A stretch of DNA of 42,897 nucleotides from CAILUF01 sp964505265 (lineage in GTDB: Bacteria; Pseudomonadota; Alphaproteobacteria; Rickettsiales; UBA1997), in NCBI GenBank assembly GCA_964505265.1, contig CAZDGN010000015.1:1-42897 (forward strand), read 5' to 3'. The translations under genes and the position numbers were made by a program. Each line of letters begins with the position of its first letter. Within the stretch, counting starts at the first letter, position 1. Below, piece by piece: positions 34,400 to 42,897 of the stretch. The notes below the pieces were generated by a model. The model saw nothing but the letters and a program-made list of their open reading frames with translations. It did no database searches and was not told where the DNA came from.

Positions 34400-35662
34400 T
34401 TACCTAGCTGCACCAACTCCAACCCCACCTGAAGCACTTGCTTGAGAGGTTGCTTGCGATGGTTGCTTAGATAGATTCTTTAAATATTCAACATTCATAA
34501 TTAAATCTCTTTTTGCAATCTCTGCATTACCATCTTTTACCTGGGGGTTAATTCTTGGCATATTTAATGTAAAAATATTTCCATTTAATTCAATACAATT
34601 ATGCATTGATTTATTCATAAAAAAACTTACCCCATGAATAGTTGTCCTTTCATTATTACTTGAATTTTTTCTAAAAATATTTTTTATATTTTCATCACGA
34701 AGTAAATCCATACAAGCTTTTTTATATTGTTCTTCAATTGAAGGTTGAGCATGGGACGATTTTGATTGTGATTGTGATTGTACAGGACCAAATGATAATG
34801 CAGTCATCATCTCATAGGTTAATGGCGCCAAACCTCTATCGCTTGACGATTGATAAACTTCATCACCTTTATGTTCAAGACAAGAGAAATCGACTAATCC
34901 GGTGTAATGACCTTGACCTATGTTAGAAATATTAATTGCAGATCGATCTGAATCGAAAACAGACCGACCATAAGAATTTAAATTCAATTTTAAACCTAAT
35001 TTTTGTACTAAAAAATTAAGATCTTGGAGATGCAAATTATCACTGGCACCAAATTGATTTATTAATGACTGATCAACAATTCCACCCGTAAATATTTCTA
35101 ATTCTTCACGATTATATATTCTTGATTGATTCTGCCAATTATCAATCCATAATTTTTGGTGGCAAAAATTTGCCAAAAATTTTAAGCCCACGCTTGGAAC
35201 CAAATCTTCGCCACTTTTTGAAAAAGATATTGAACTATCTATGCTATCTAATAAATCCGAACTTGTGGGATTTTGATAAATTTTCATCAATTCTGCAAAT
35301 TCTTGCAAATTATAAGGTGATGACCGTCTAGTTGCATTAGGAAATTTTTCAAAATCAACTCCAGCTCTATTTCCATAAAACAAAAAATTGGCATAATCAT
35401 CAATTAATTCTTTTTTCATTTCAGGATTTTTCCAATGTAATTCTACATTTGTTATAACTTCCATTTCCAGTGCAGCCCTATCTGATTGCTCCAAATCCTT
35501 AGGCACAAACATTTCTTTTTGATATTTCAAAATTTCACTCAAAGCCAGAGCATCATTGCTTTCTAACCTTCCCTTAAATTCACTTATTCTATGGAAATCT
35601 TCAACTAATGGATAAACCGATTCAACAAAATATTGATCGGCAACATTCGAGTTTAATCCCAT
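34400..35662 (-). CDS. OTU-like cysteine protease candidate, first usable ATG lies downstream of the presumed catalytic Cys
   Basis: From the ATG at 35662 the frame gives 420 residues. Around 225-258 the pattern LHLQDLNFLVQKLGLKLNL, a spacer, then INISNIGQGHYTGLV resembles the end of OTU deubiquitinase domains, where a helix and strand lead to the catalytic His in H-Y-x-x-L (His252). The same frame continues upstream without ATG through GFENLCAFYALFNSIGG, which resembles the OTU Cys motif, then meets a TAA. The downstream part has an (SQ)n stretch near 295-302 and a Ser/Gly/Ala-rich end (ASGGVGVGAAR). If functional it might cut ubiquitin-like proteins in a eukaryotic host. The assignment is from motif likeness only, and the reading may be broken. 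Confidence 0.45.
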   Translation of the reverse strand: MGLNSNVADQYFVESVYPLVEDFHRISEFKGRLESNDALALSEILKYQKEMFVPKDLEQSDRAALEMEVITNVELHWKNPEMKKELIDDYANFLFYGNRAGVDFEKFPNATRRSSPYNLQEFAELMKIYQNPTSSDLLDSIDSSISFSKSGEDLVPSVGLKFLANFCHQKLWIDNWQNQSRIYNREELEIFTGGIVDQSLINQFGASDNLHLQDLNFLVQKLGLKLNLNSYGRSVFDSDRSAINISNIGQGHYTGLVDFSCLEHKGDEVYQSSSDRGLAPLTYEMMTALSFGPVQSQSQSKSSHAQPSIEEQYKKACMDLLRDENIKNIFRKNSSNNERTTIHGVSFFMNKSMHNCIELNGNIFTLNMPRINPQVKDGNAEIAKRDLIMNVEYLKNLSKQPSQATSQASASGGVGVGAAR

Positions 35663-35776
35663 TTTTTTGTAGACTTCCTGTCTAATTTCTCTTGGCTTAC
35701 CGCCAATTGAATTAAATAATGCATAAAAAGCACATAAATTTTCAAAACCCGATGTTTTTACTTAGATTGGTTGCAT
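35663..35776 (-). pseudogene. 5' extension of the OTU-like gene, interrupted by an in-frame stop
   Basis: An ATG at 35776 is followed by CAA CCA ATC and then TAA (35764-35762), after which the frame stays open into the 420-residue protein. The extension reads VKTSGFENLCAFYALFNSI and then GGKPREIRQEVYKK. The Cys codon is 35734-35732. A TATAAT on the minus strand at 35830-35825 would place a transcript start before this ATG. A single nonsense change (for example from CAA, AAA or GAA) would explain it, giving an original protein of about 458 residues with Cys15 and His290. Confidence 0.5.
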
Positions 35777-35848
35777 AAATTTAGAATAATTATTAGTTAG
35801 TTTTAACTTTAATTAATTATTTGTATTATAATTTAATTATTCAATAAT

Positions 35849-36640
35849 TTATTTTAAATTTATCAAAATCGGAACATGGTCGGATGGAGAATTTTCAGTT
35901 CTAAAATCACTAAGAATTTCTGCGGATTGTAAATTTGTTGCTAAATCAGGAGTAATCCAGATGTGATCCAAGCGCCTCCCGCGGTTTGATTTTATTGGAT
36001 CTAAGGCTCTGTAGCTCCACCAGCTGTAGATTTTTTCATCAGGTTTTGCGAAGTGGCGATGGCAATCTATAAAATTTAGAGTTTGTTGCAAATAATTCAG
36101 TTTCCGCACTTCAATTTCTGTATGCGAAACCACATTGATTAACTGCTGATGCGACCAGACATCATGGGGGCTTGGGGCAATATTAAAATCACCTAATATT
36201 ACGTTATTTTTTTGACGATTTTGTAAAAAATATTCTGCCATAAAATCTAGAAATTTCAACTTATGATCAAATTTTTCATTTAACTTCACATCAGGAATAT
36301 CGCCACCAGCTGGTATATAAAAATTGTGTAAATTAATGATACCAATTTCAGTTTGAATTTCGGCAAAAATATGGCGTTTTTGTTGGTAATTTAAAACATC
36401 AATCGTGGTGATTTTATTGAGTGGAAATTTTGATAAAATAGCAACACCATTATATGATTTTTCGCCGTCAAAACCGACAAAATCATAGCCTAAAGCCCGT
36501 ACTTCAAGAAGCGGAAATTCTTGATTTTGCACCTTTGTTTCTTGCAAACAAATTATATCTGGTGAACATCTATCAATTAATTTTTTTAATAAACCAATTC
36601 TTAAACGAAGCGAATTTATATTCCAAGAAGCAATTAGCAT
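35849..36640 (-). CDS. xthA: Exodeoxyribonuclease III
   Basis: The main apurinic/apyrimidinic endonuclease and 3'-phosphodiesterase of base excision repair. Metal-dependent endonuclease/exonuclease/phosphatase fold with the expected motifs: ASWNINSLRLR at 4-14, LQETKVQ near 37, GDFNIAP near 147, WSYR and RRLDHIWIT near 215, and the final SDHVPI with the catalytic His. Length 263. It follows the SIMPL-domain gene by 5 bases on the same strand. Confidence 0.96.
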   Translation of the reverse strand: MLIASWNINSLRLRIGLLKKLIDRCSPDIICLQETKVQNQEFPLLEVRALGYDFVGFDGEKSYNGVAILSKFPLNKITTIDVLNYQQKRHIFAEIQTEIGIINLHNFYIPAGGDIPDVKLNEKFDHKLKFLDFMAEYFLQNRQKNNVILGDFNIAPSPHDVWSHQQLINVVSHTEIEVRKLNYLQQTLNFIDCHRHFAKPDEKIYSWWSYRALDPIKSNRGRRLDHIWITPDLATNLQSAEILSDFRTENSPSDHVPILINLK

Positions 36641-36645
36641 TTAAT

Positions 36646-37434
36646 TTATTCAAATTCAAAAGTTATGGTGACCGAGGAATTGACCACTTCCTCACCTGCC
36701 ATTATATCCGCATTTGGCATTGTGCTCTCGCTAATTGCTTTTGCTACTCCAACTCGATATGGAGAAATTGGGGGATAATAATTATCGTCTTCATAAAATT
36801 TTACAATTTTTTTAATTTTTACCCCCAAAGCCTTTGCGGTTGCCATTGCTTCTTGCCGAGCATTTTGAATGGCTTTAATTCTGGCTTGCGATTTGACCTT
36901 TTCAATGGAATCAACGATAAAATTTAAACCCCCAACCTCATCAACGCCAATTGCCGAAAATTCTCCAAAAATCTGCGAAGCCCTGGTCATTTCACGAATT
37001 TTTACCTCATAGCTTTGCGAAATTATATAGCCTTTTAACTCCATTTTGTAGGGCGGACAATAATTTTTTTGACACTGCACCTCAACTCTTTCATATTCCG
37101 GATAGGAAGAGTAATTTGCAGTCTTAATATCATTTTGATTGATGTTATTCTTTTTTAAAACTTCAATAGCTTGGCTAGCTTTTTGCGACATTTCTTGCTG
37201 AGCCTCTTGTAAATTTTTGCTAAATTTTTTAATGGTAAAGCTAAAACTTGCAATATCTGGCTTAACTTTGATTTGAGCGGAACCCTTGCCAATTATGGTC
37301 TTTTGCGCAGTAGAGCTAGATTTTTTTAATTGCAAATCATGAAATAAATAAGCAATAATAACACCAACCAAAACTATTAATGAGGATAAAAAAGTCTTTA
37401 ACAAATTATTTAAAAATTTATCGAGAAGAACCAT
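36646..37434 (-). CDS. SIMPL domain (DUF541) periplasmic protein
   Basis: An N-terminal hydrophobic anchor (about 12-30) is followed by a SIMPL/DUF541 domain: IIGKGSAQIKVKPDIASFSFTIKK opens it, and a helical QAQQEMSQKASQAIEVLKKNNI part and the VNSSVTITFEFE end complete it. Proteins of this family are exported and of unclear function, some linked to oxidative stress. A Cys pair (QCQKNYCPP) near 118-124 could form a disulfide. It starts about 40 bases after the terminator that follows ridA, so it probably has its own promoter and is cotranscribed with xthA. Confidence 0.88.
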   Translation of the reverse strand: MVLLDKFLNNLLKTFLSSLIVLVGVIIAYLFHDLQLKKSSSTAQKTIIGKGSAQIKVKPDIASFSFTIKKFSKNLQEAQQEMSQKASQAIEVLKKNNINQNDIKTANYSSYPEYERVEVQCQKNYCPPYKMELKGYIISQSYEVKIREMTRASQIFGEFSAIGVDEVGGLNFIVDSIEKVKSQARIKAIQNARQEAMATAKALGVKIKKIVKFYEDDNYYPPISPYRVGVAKAISESTMPNADIMAGEEVVNSSVTITFEFE

Positions 37435-37473
37435 ATCTTTAAAAATTAAATTAATAAAAAACTTAACTTGATG

Positions 37474-37523
37474 AAAAAATAAAGCCTCTGAATTTTAAAA
37501 TTTTGTTTTAAAAATTAGGCTTT
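37474..37523 (-). terminator. Rho-independent terminator after ridA
   Basis: On the minus strand TAAAGCCT (37524-37517) pairs with AGGCTTTA (37487-37480), around a long AT-rich loop that can itself fold, and six T's follow directly (37479-37474). The first arm overlaps the ridA stop codon. It separates the bioB-ridA unit from the SIMPL-xthA unit. Confidence 0.75.
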
Positions 37524-37982
37524 AATTAGGAAAATTGCGTCAACTTCTACAGCAACACCAAATGGTAAAGAACCAGAACCAACCGCGGCTCTGGCATGCT
37601 TTCCAGCATCTCCAAAAACTTCTGCAATAAGATCAGAAGCTCCATTGGCAACCGCTGGATGCTCTTTAAAATCTTCATCGCCATTAACAAAAATTCCAAG
37701 TTTTACGCATTGCAAAACATTATCTAGATTGCCATTACATGCAACTTTTAATTGAGCTAAAATATTTATGGCACATAATTTGGCATATTTTTTAGCATCA
37801 TCAACTGAAATTTCTTTTCCGACCTTCCCAATTCCTTGCAATTTGCCGTTTTCAAGGGGAAGCTGTCCTGAAACAAAAACCATATTTCCAGCCTTAACAA
37901 AGCCAACATAATTAGCTACAGGAGATGCCGGGGTTGGCAAATTTATTGACATTTCACTTAATTTTTTTTCGTATTTTGACAT
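37515..37982 (-). CDS. RidA (YjgF/YER057c/UK114) family protein
   Basis: RidA proteins hydrolyse reactive enamines and imines released by pyridoxal-phosphate enzymes. The 155 residues show VFVSGQLPLENGKLQGIGKVG near 32 and the closing ARAAVGSGSLPFGVAVEVDAIFL, in which the Arg of A-R-A matches the substrate-binding Arg of the family. The extended N-terminus (LPTPASPVANYVGFVKAGN) places it in the longer, chorismate-mutase-like subgroup rather than strict RidA, so the exact substrate is open. It lies 26 bases after bioB. Confidence 0.88.
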   Translation of the reverse strand: MSKYEKKLSEMSINLPTPASPVANYVGFVKAGNMVFVSGQLPLENGKLQGIGKVGKEISVDDAKKYAKLCAINILAQLKVACNGNLDNVLQCVKLGIFVNGDEDFKEHPAVANGASDLIAEVFGDAGKHARAAVGSGSLPFGVAVEVDAIFLIKA

Positions 37983-38008
37983 AATTTTTTTGATTAATTT
38001 ATTGATAT

Positions 38009-39007
38009 TTAAGCCCCAAACATTCCTAATTTGCTCAAGAGCTCTTGGTCTTTTTGCATTTGTGGATTTTGAGTAGTAAGTAATTTTTCACCGTAAAAAA
38101 TTGAATTGGCTCCAGCTAAAAAACACAAGGCTTGAGTTTGTTCATTCATTTCTTCTCTGCCTGCCGAAAGTCGAACTTTGGATTTAGGCATCATGATTCT
38201 GGCAACGGCAATGGTTCGAATAAATTCAAATTGATCAAGTTCTTGAGTATTTTCTAGCGGAGTTCCCTTAACTCGAACTAACATATTTATTGGCACCGAC
38301 TCGGGTTGTTTGGGTAAATTTGCCAAAATTATTAGCATTTTTGCACGATCTTCTCGAGTTTCACCCATACCAACAATTCCCCCAGAACACACATTCATTC
38401 CAGCTTCGCGAACATTTTTTAAGGTATTTAAGCGATCTTGAAAATTTCGAGTGGAAATAATTTCTGCATAAAATTCTTCCGAAGAATCTATGTTGTGATT
38501 ATAATAATCTAGCCCCGCCTCTTTAAGTTGCTTACTTTGTTTTTCCGTAAGCATACCAAGAGTCATACAGGTTTCCATACCAGTATCTTTGACTGCCTGC
38601 ACAATTTCACAAATTTTTTCGACATCGCGGTCATGAAGACTTCGCCATGCGGCACCCATACAAAACCTACTTGCTCCCGCCTTTTTAGCATTATTAGCAC
38701 TGGCAACAATTTCATCGATTGGCATTAAAGCCTGCTTTTGCAGGCCAGTGTCGTAGTGAGCTGATTGCGGGCAATATTTACAATTTTCTGGACAGCCCCC
38801 AGTTTTAATACTTAGTAAAGTGCTAATTTGTACCTGATTGGGATTATGAAATTCTCGGTGAAGCGATGAAGCCTTAAAAATCAAGTCGTTAAATGGCATC
38901 GAAAACAAGTCAATCACCTCTTCAATTTGCCAATTGGCATTATTAGAAGGGAGTGAATTTGCGGTTAAATTAACTGAAAAATCAGTATTATTTTTTGAAA
39001 TTTGCAT
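38009..39007 (-). CDS. bioB: Biotin synthase
   Basis: A radical-SAM enzyme that inserts sulfur into dethiobiotin. The [4Fe-4S] cluster cysteines are Cys72, 76 and 79 in GGCPENCKYCPQSAHY. Other motifs follow the family: RFCMGAAWR, YYNHNIDSSEEFY, CSGGIVGMGE and the RLSAGREEM end with the Arg that helps bind the second cluster. Length 332 is normal. No other bio genes are in the window, so it may complete biotin from an imported precursor or from genes elsewhere. Confidence 0.97.
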   Translation of the reverse strand: MQISKNNTDFSVNLTANSLPSNNANWQIEEVIDLFSMPFNDLIFKASSLHREFHNPNQVQISTLLSIKTGGCPENCKYCPQSAHYDTGLQKQALMPIDEIVASANNAKKAGASRFCMGAAWRSLHDRDVEKICEIVQAVKDTGMETCMTLGMLTEKQSKQLKEAGLDYYNHNIDSSEEFYAEIISTRNFQDRLNTLKNVREAGMNVCSGGIVGMGETREDRAKMLIILANLPKQPESVPINMLVRVKGTPLENTQELDQFEFIRTIAVARIMMPKSKVRLSAGREEMNEQTQALCFLAGANSIFYGEKLLTTQNPQMQKDQELLSKLGMFGA

Positions 39008-39119
39008 TGGTAAAACTTACATAAAATAAAATTTTCAACAATTTTAAAGAAAATAATTTCTTAAGCAAATTTAATTTTTGAAAAATTCCTAGAATTAGGC
39101 GATGATTAAAATGCTATGA

Positions 39120-41222
39120 CTAATTCTTAAGTTTAAATTTTATATTTTCTGGATTTAATTTTAAATATTCACAAATTTTTTGACATAAATCAAAAATCAT
39201 ATTAGCACTCAAATTTGCTTCAATATATTTATTTTCAGAAAATTCTAATGGAGTGCGCATATTTTTTAATTCAAAATATTTTCGAATTTCATCTTTTCTA
39301 GAAATTAGATCAAATTCATGAGGAAAATTTTGATAGAAATAATTGCAATATTCTTTTAAAAAATCTCTCCAAGTTTTAATTTCTTTTATAATTTTTCTAT
39401 CATTAATATCAATCAAAACCGGTCTTGACCCTGAAAAATCCTCTTCACAAGATAAATCAAAAATATTTTCATCAATTTTATTTTCCACAAAATTAGTAAT
39501 TGGATATTGCCAAATATTAATGGCATCTCTAGCCAGAGATTTTGCCCTCAAAACAATAGAATCAGCATTCCAATTCGAATTTTCATCAAGCTTATAATTT
39601 AATTTTAACTTGCTTTGTTGATAATCAATTTTATCTTTTTGCTCCTTTGAGTGATTTGATAATTTTTTATTTTGACTCGAGGAAACCAAAGTGAGATTGC
39701 CAAGTGTATTTAAATATTTTTTATGAATTTCTTGATAATTTTCTCCCAATTTATGTTGCCAATCTTTAGACAAGGTTTTTGGCATAATATGTTCAATTTC
39801 TAATTCATCGATTTTAATTTGAATTGGTGAATTAAAATTTTCTAAATTCTCAAATAAATAAAATAGATTTTTGGATTTATAAATCTCGTTATTTATCAAA
39901 GCATTTTCAAAAGCCTCATCAGTTGGAAATTTGCTACTTCCGCTTCTATTGATTAAAATAAATTTTAATATTTCAAAATATTGCGATTGCCAATTATCGT
40001 GTTTTTTAATATCTTTTGAAAGTGTCGCAAAAAATTTGTTAAAACTTTTAGAGGAATTATCTACAAATATTTTTCTAAAAACATAACACTCTATTAGTTT
40101 TGTCACATTTATAGCGGTTTCTATATTCAAAACCCCTCGGTCTAAATCAGCAAGAAGCTCCATAAAATATGAATCGGCGGCACCAAAATCTAGATCATAT
40201 ATTTTTTTAAAATTATTGTTAACTTTTTCGTCTTCATGTTTGGTAATTTGAAAAATTATGCTAAAGAATTTAGCATAATATAACATCTCTTCTAATATTT
40301 TTTCCTTATCATTATTAAATTTAGTGAGTGTAATTTTTTTAAAGTTTTCGTAAATGTCATCACTTTTAATAAAGATTTGATTTTTTAACATTAAATAATT
40401 TTGTACAAAGGCCTCAAATCTATCATCAACATTTTTTTCGATTTCTAACCAGTATTTTTTGTAAAATAAATCTTGTTTTTCAGGTGCTAAATCCATCAAA
40501 ATATAATTCCTAATCAAATCGCTTGATTGCAAATCAACACCAGTAGAATTAAGGCTTTCAAATATAAGTTGCGGGTCATCATTGCCTCGAACCAAATCGA
40601 TAAGAATGATTTTTAGCTTCATAAAATTGTTAAAAAATTCTCGCCTAGAAATCGTTAAATCAGAAATTTTATTTAGAAAAAAATGGTAATTTATTAAAAT
40701 ATTTGACGATAAATCTGGTTTGATATTTTGAGGATTGTCAAATAATTTATTGAAATGAATTTCATCGCGCAAATTTGGTTTTAACCTTATGCGCTTTGAT
40801 CCATCTAAAGAATGCTTATCTATAAGAAATTCAAGAAGATGATTTTCCAGAGAAATATCATCCTGTGTTTTGCTAGGTAAATTTTTTATGAAGTTATGAA
40901 AAGCAAGCAAAATCAATGAAGATGTGGTTAATCTTTGTTGACCATCAATTATAACATATTCTGAATAATTATCAACGATACCAACAATTGTTCCAAGAAA
41001 ATGATCTTTTCTATTGCTGTTGGATAGAAGCATAATATCGTCCCATAATTTTTGACAATTATTTTTCTCCCATGAATAATCTCTTTGATAAACTGGTATT
41101 ATAAATTTCCTACCCGAGCCCTCAAGAAAGGAAAATAATGGTATCTCTTTAACTTGCATAAAAATAATAGAATTTAATGGTAAAAATTTAAAAAATTTAG
41201 CGAACAATTCGAAATATTGCAA
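39120..41222 (-). CDS. DUF262/DUF1524 protein (GmrSD-like)
   Basis: Translation most likely begins at the internal Met at 41159 (MQVKEIPLFSFLEGSGRKFIIPVYQRDYSW), because the 21 residues before it are unlike the family; that gives 679 residues. The DUF262 (ParB/Srx-like) domain has IPVYQRDYSWE, YVIIDGQQRLTT (the D-G-Q-Q-R motif) and FESLNSTGVDLQSSDLIRNY. The DUF1524 HNH-type nuclease domain has ELEIEHIMPKTL and TLGNLTLVSSSQNKKLSN near 480-545. A small C-terminal domain follows. GmrSD-type proteins cut modified DNA and protect against phage. Here it is a lone gene beside the 16S rRNA gene, so defence is inferred from family only. Confidence 0.85.
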   Translation of the reverse strand: MQYFELFAKFFKFLPLNSIIFMQVKEIPLFSFLEGSGRKFIIPVYQRDYSWEKNNCQKLWDDIMLLSNSNRKDHFLGTIVGIVDNYSEYVIIDGQQRLTTSSLILLAFHNFIKNLPSKTQDDISLENHLLEFLIDKHSLDGSKRIRLKPNLRDEIHFNKLFDNPQNIKPDLSSNILINYHFFLNKISDLTISRREFFNNFMKLKIILIDLVRGNDDPQLIFESLNSTGVDLQSSDLIRNYILMDLAPEKQDLFYKKYWLEIEKNVDDRFEAFVQNYLMLKNQIFIKSDDIYENFKKITLTKFNNDKEKILEEMLYYAKFFSIIFQITKHEDEKVNNNFKKIYDLDFGAADSYFMELLADLDRGVLNIETAINVTKLIECYVFRKIFVDNSSKSFNKFFATLSKDIKKHDNWQSQYFEILKFILINRSGSSKFPTDEAFENALINNEIYKSKNLFYLFENLENFNSPIQIKIDELEIEHIMPKTLSKDWQHKLGENYQEIHKKYLNTLGNLTLVSSSQNKKLSNHSKEQKDKIDYQQSKLKLNYKLDENSNWNADSIVLRAKSLARDAINIWQYPITNFVENKIDENIFDLSCEEDFSGSRPVLIDINDRKIIKEIKTWRDFLKEYCNYFYQNFPHEFDLISRKDEIRKYFELKNMRTPLEFSENKYIEANLSANMIFDLCQKICEYLKLNPENIKFKLKN

Positions 41223-42020
41223 TTACAAATATTTTCTTAAACAAAAGTTGAAATATTGTTATATGATTTAATGAAAATCGAAAGAATATTAATAAAACCA
41301 AGAGTTTTTTTAAAAAAATAAAATCATATTTGGCAATAATTTATAAGAAAATTTTAATGATTAACATTTAAATTTAAACAAAGAAAGTTAATAAAAATAA
41401 GAAGATAATAAACAAATTAAATTCAAAAAAGTTAATATTAACAACAAAAAACTATTCACCGAGCTAAAAAAAATAAATTTAAAATTTGAAAATTTGTTTT
41501 TTAAAAAATTGAATTTTATATTAAATATTTATTTTTCAAATAATTTGGGTTTTGGGATTTTTATTTATAAACCTTCTACCCCCTCCCAAAATTTTCTTGC
41601 AGGAAATTTTACCCTCCCGCAATTGGAGGGTGATGACACCGCTAATTTTGCGAGAGGAAAATTTTTCTCTGATACACTAAGAGGGATAGTGATAAGAACC
41701 CTCTTTGATTTGAGGTTTTTTACCAATCACGACTCAAAGAATTTAACTGTCGTTAAATTCTTTTCGACTACTCCATCTCAAAGGGGGAGCTTAGAAACGT
41801 TTTATTGTGAGCATTTAAACATTATGTGAAATTATTTGTTAAATATTGTATTTCGGTGTGGAAATTTACAGGATTAAAAAAATAATCAGGATCACAAGAA
41901 AGTCATTCTAAATTGATTTAATATCAAAGAGTTATTTAAAAAAATAATTATGATAATATTTTTATTGGATTGATATGAGATTTATTTGTTTAAATAGTTT
42001 AGTGTATAATTAGCATTTAC
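41223..42020. other. Non-coding interval with a palindrome-rich element
   Basis: About 800 bases without a convincing gene. From 41223 to 41570 and from 41830 to 42020 it is very AT-rich with nothing I can name. The middle part (about 41570-41815) has visibly higher GC and several inverted repeats, listed separately. An open frame of 111 codons crosses it at 41494-41829 but has no family match and follows the repeats, so I do not treat it as a gene. Confidence 0.6.
41570..41815. repeat. Palindromic intergenic element
   Basis: It contains at least two clean hairpins: ACCCTCC (41611-41617) with GGAGGGT (41625-41631), and a perfect 12-bp stem AAAGAATTTAAC (41736-41747) with GTTAAATTCTTT (41752-41763) around a TGTC loop. 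Imperfect ones lie near 41590-41610 and 41697-41716. Neither clean stem is followed by a T-run. GC content differs from the flanks. It may be one copy of a dispersed palindromic repeat family, but no second copy is visible here. Confidence 0.5.
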
Positions 42021-42021
42021 G

Positions 42022-42047
42022 AAAAAATAAAGACGGTAGCCGTGTTT
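42022..42047 (-). terminator. Terminator downstream of 16S rRNA
   Basis: On the minus strand AAACACGG pairs with CCGTCTTT (one C-C mismatch) around a CTA loop, followed by A and six T's. It lies about 75 bases after the 16S 3' end. A further hairpin with 7-bp arms (42061-42067 with 42074-42080) lies between them and may be part of 3' processing. Together they indicate that the 16S transcript ends here. Confidence 0.7.
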
Positions 42048-42120
42048 GTCTATTAGTTTTATAGTAATGTTAGTTACTATGTTTTAAAAAACTATCCAAA
42101 GATAATTTTTATATTTGTTT

Positions 42121-42897
<777 letters not shown>

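Noticed and set aside
41494..41829. 111-codon open frame near the 16S gene
   Set aside because: It runs through the palindromic element; its peptide is low in family features and has no start context. Treated as repeat sequence.

Overview
The window is a strongly AT-rich stretch of an alphaproteobacterial chromosome, most likely from a Rickettsiales-like lineage that has kept more biosynthesis than the well-known intracellular members. Four signs agree. The tmRNA gene on the minus strand near 32.3-32.6 kb is circularly permuted (two-piece type), as in alphaproteobacteria. It sits next to an alphaproteobacterial-type sspB. The 16S rRNA gene at the right edge is followed by a terminator and protein genes, with no tRNA-Ile/Ala or 23S. 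The first 16 codons of tuf at the left edge lie divergent from ilvC, so this tuf does not follow fusA. Separated rRNA genes and separated fus/tuf are known from Rickettsia. Against a strict Rickettsia-type parasite are ilvC, hisA, pabB, riboflavin genes, bioB and the glycine cleavage P-protein genes. The placement is inference.

Layout. 0-9.5 kb: tuf (partial, -), ilvC, a GT-C-like membrane protein (-), then glmU, an SH3 protein and ggt, an exported unknown, rlmJ, a small membrane protein (-) and hisA. 9.6-10.6 kb: two overlapping unknown frames ending in a five-copy glycine-rich tandem repeat. 10.8-15.4 kb: gcvPA and gcvPB, separated by an exported unknown and two DUF4160-DUF2442 gene pairs, with the decayed tail of another DUF2442 gene between the pairs. 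15.5-20.1 kb: a pilin-like LamG protein, rpoH, ribE, ribB fused to a degenerate GTP cyclohydrolase II domain, and a double-YceI protein.

20.1-25.0 kb is a minus-strand run: a 545-residue unknown, rnd, tpiA, pabB. pal (+) follows. 25.7-32.6 kb is a tightly overlapping minus-strand run headed by ssrA: sspB, plsY, pyrF, murE and a 1088-residue GltD/PyrK-like flavoprotein. 32.7-34.4 kb holds a free-standing carboxy-terminal half of CarB. 34.4-35.8 kb holds a candidate OTU-like cysteine protease whose presumed catalytic Cys lies upstream of its first usable ATG, behind an in-frame stop. 35.8-39.0 kb (-): bioB, ridA, terminator, SIMPL protein, xthA. 39.1-41.2 kb (-): a DUF262/DUF1524 (GmrSD-like) gene. 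41.2-42.1 kb is non-coding with a palindrome-rich element, then the 3' half of 16S rRNA (-).

Most of the window is core metabolism and envelope upkeep: peptidoglycan precursors (glmU, murE), phospholipid (plsY), outer-membrane anchoring (pal), riboflavin, biotin, folate precursor, pyrimidine, branched-chain amino acid, histidine and one-carbon metabolism. The most unusual points are the ssrA-sspB neighbourhood, where the encoded tag begins with a tandem duplication of the ANDNF segment, the interrupted OTU-like protease, the DUF4160/DUF2442 array inside the gcvP gene pair, the split CarB and the Nfn-like fusion. No transposase, CRISPR array, integrase or tRNA gene was recognised.
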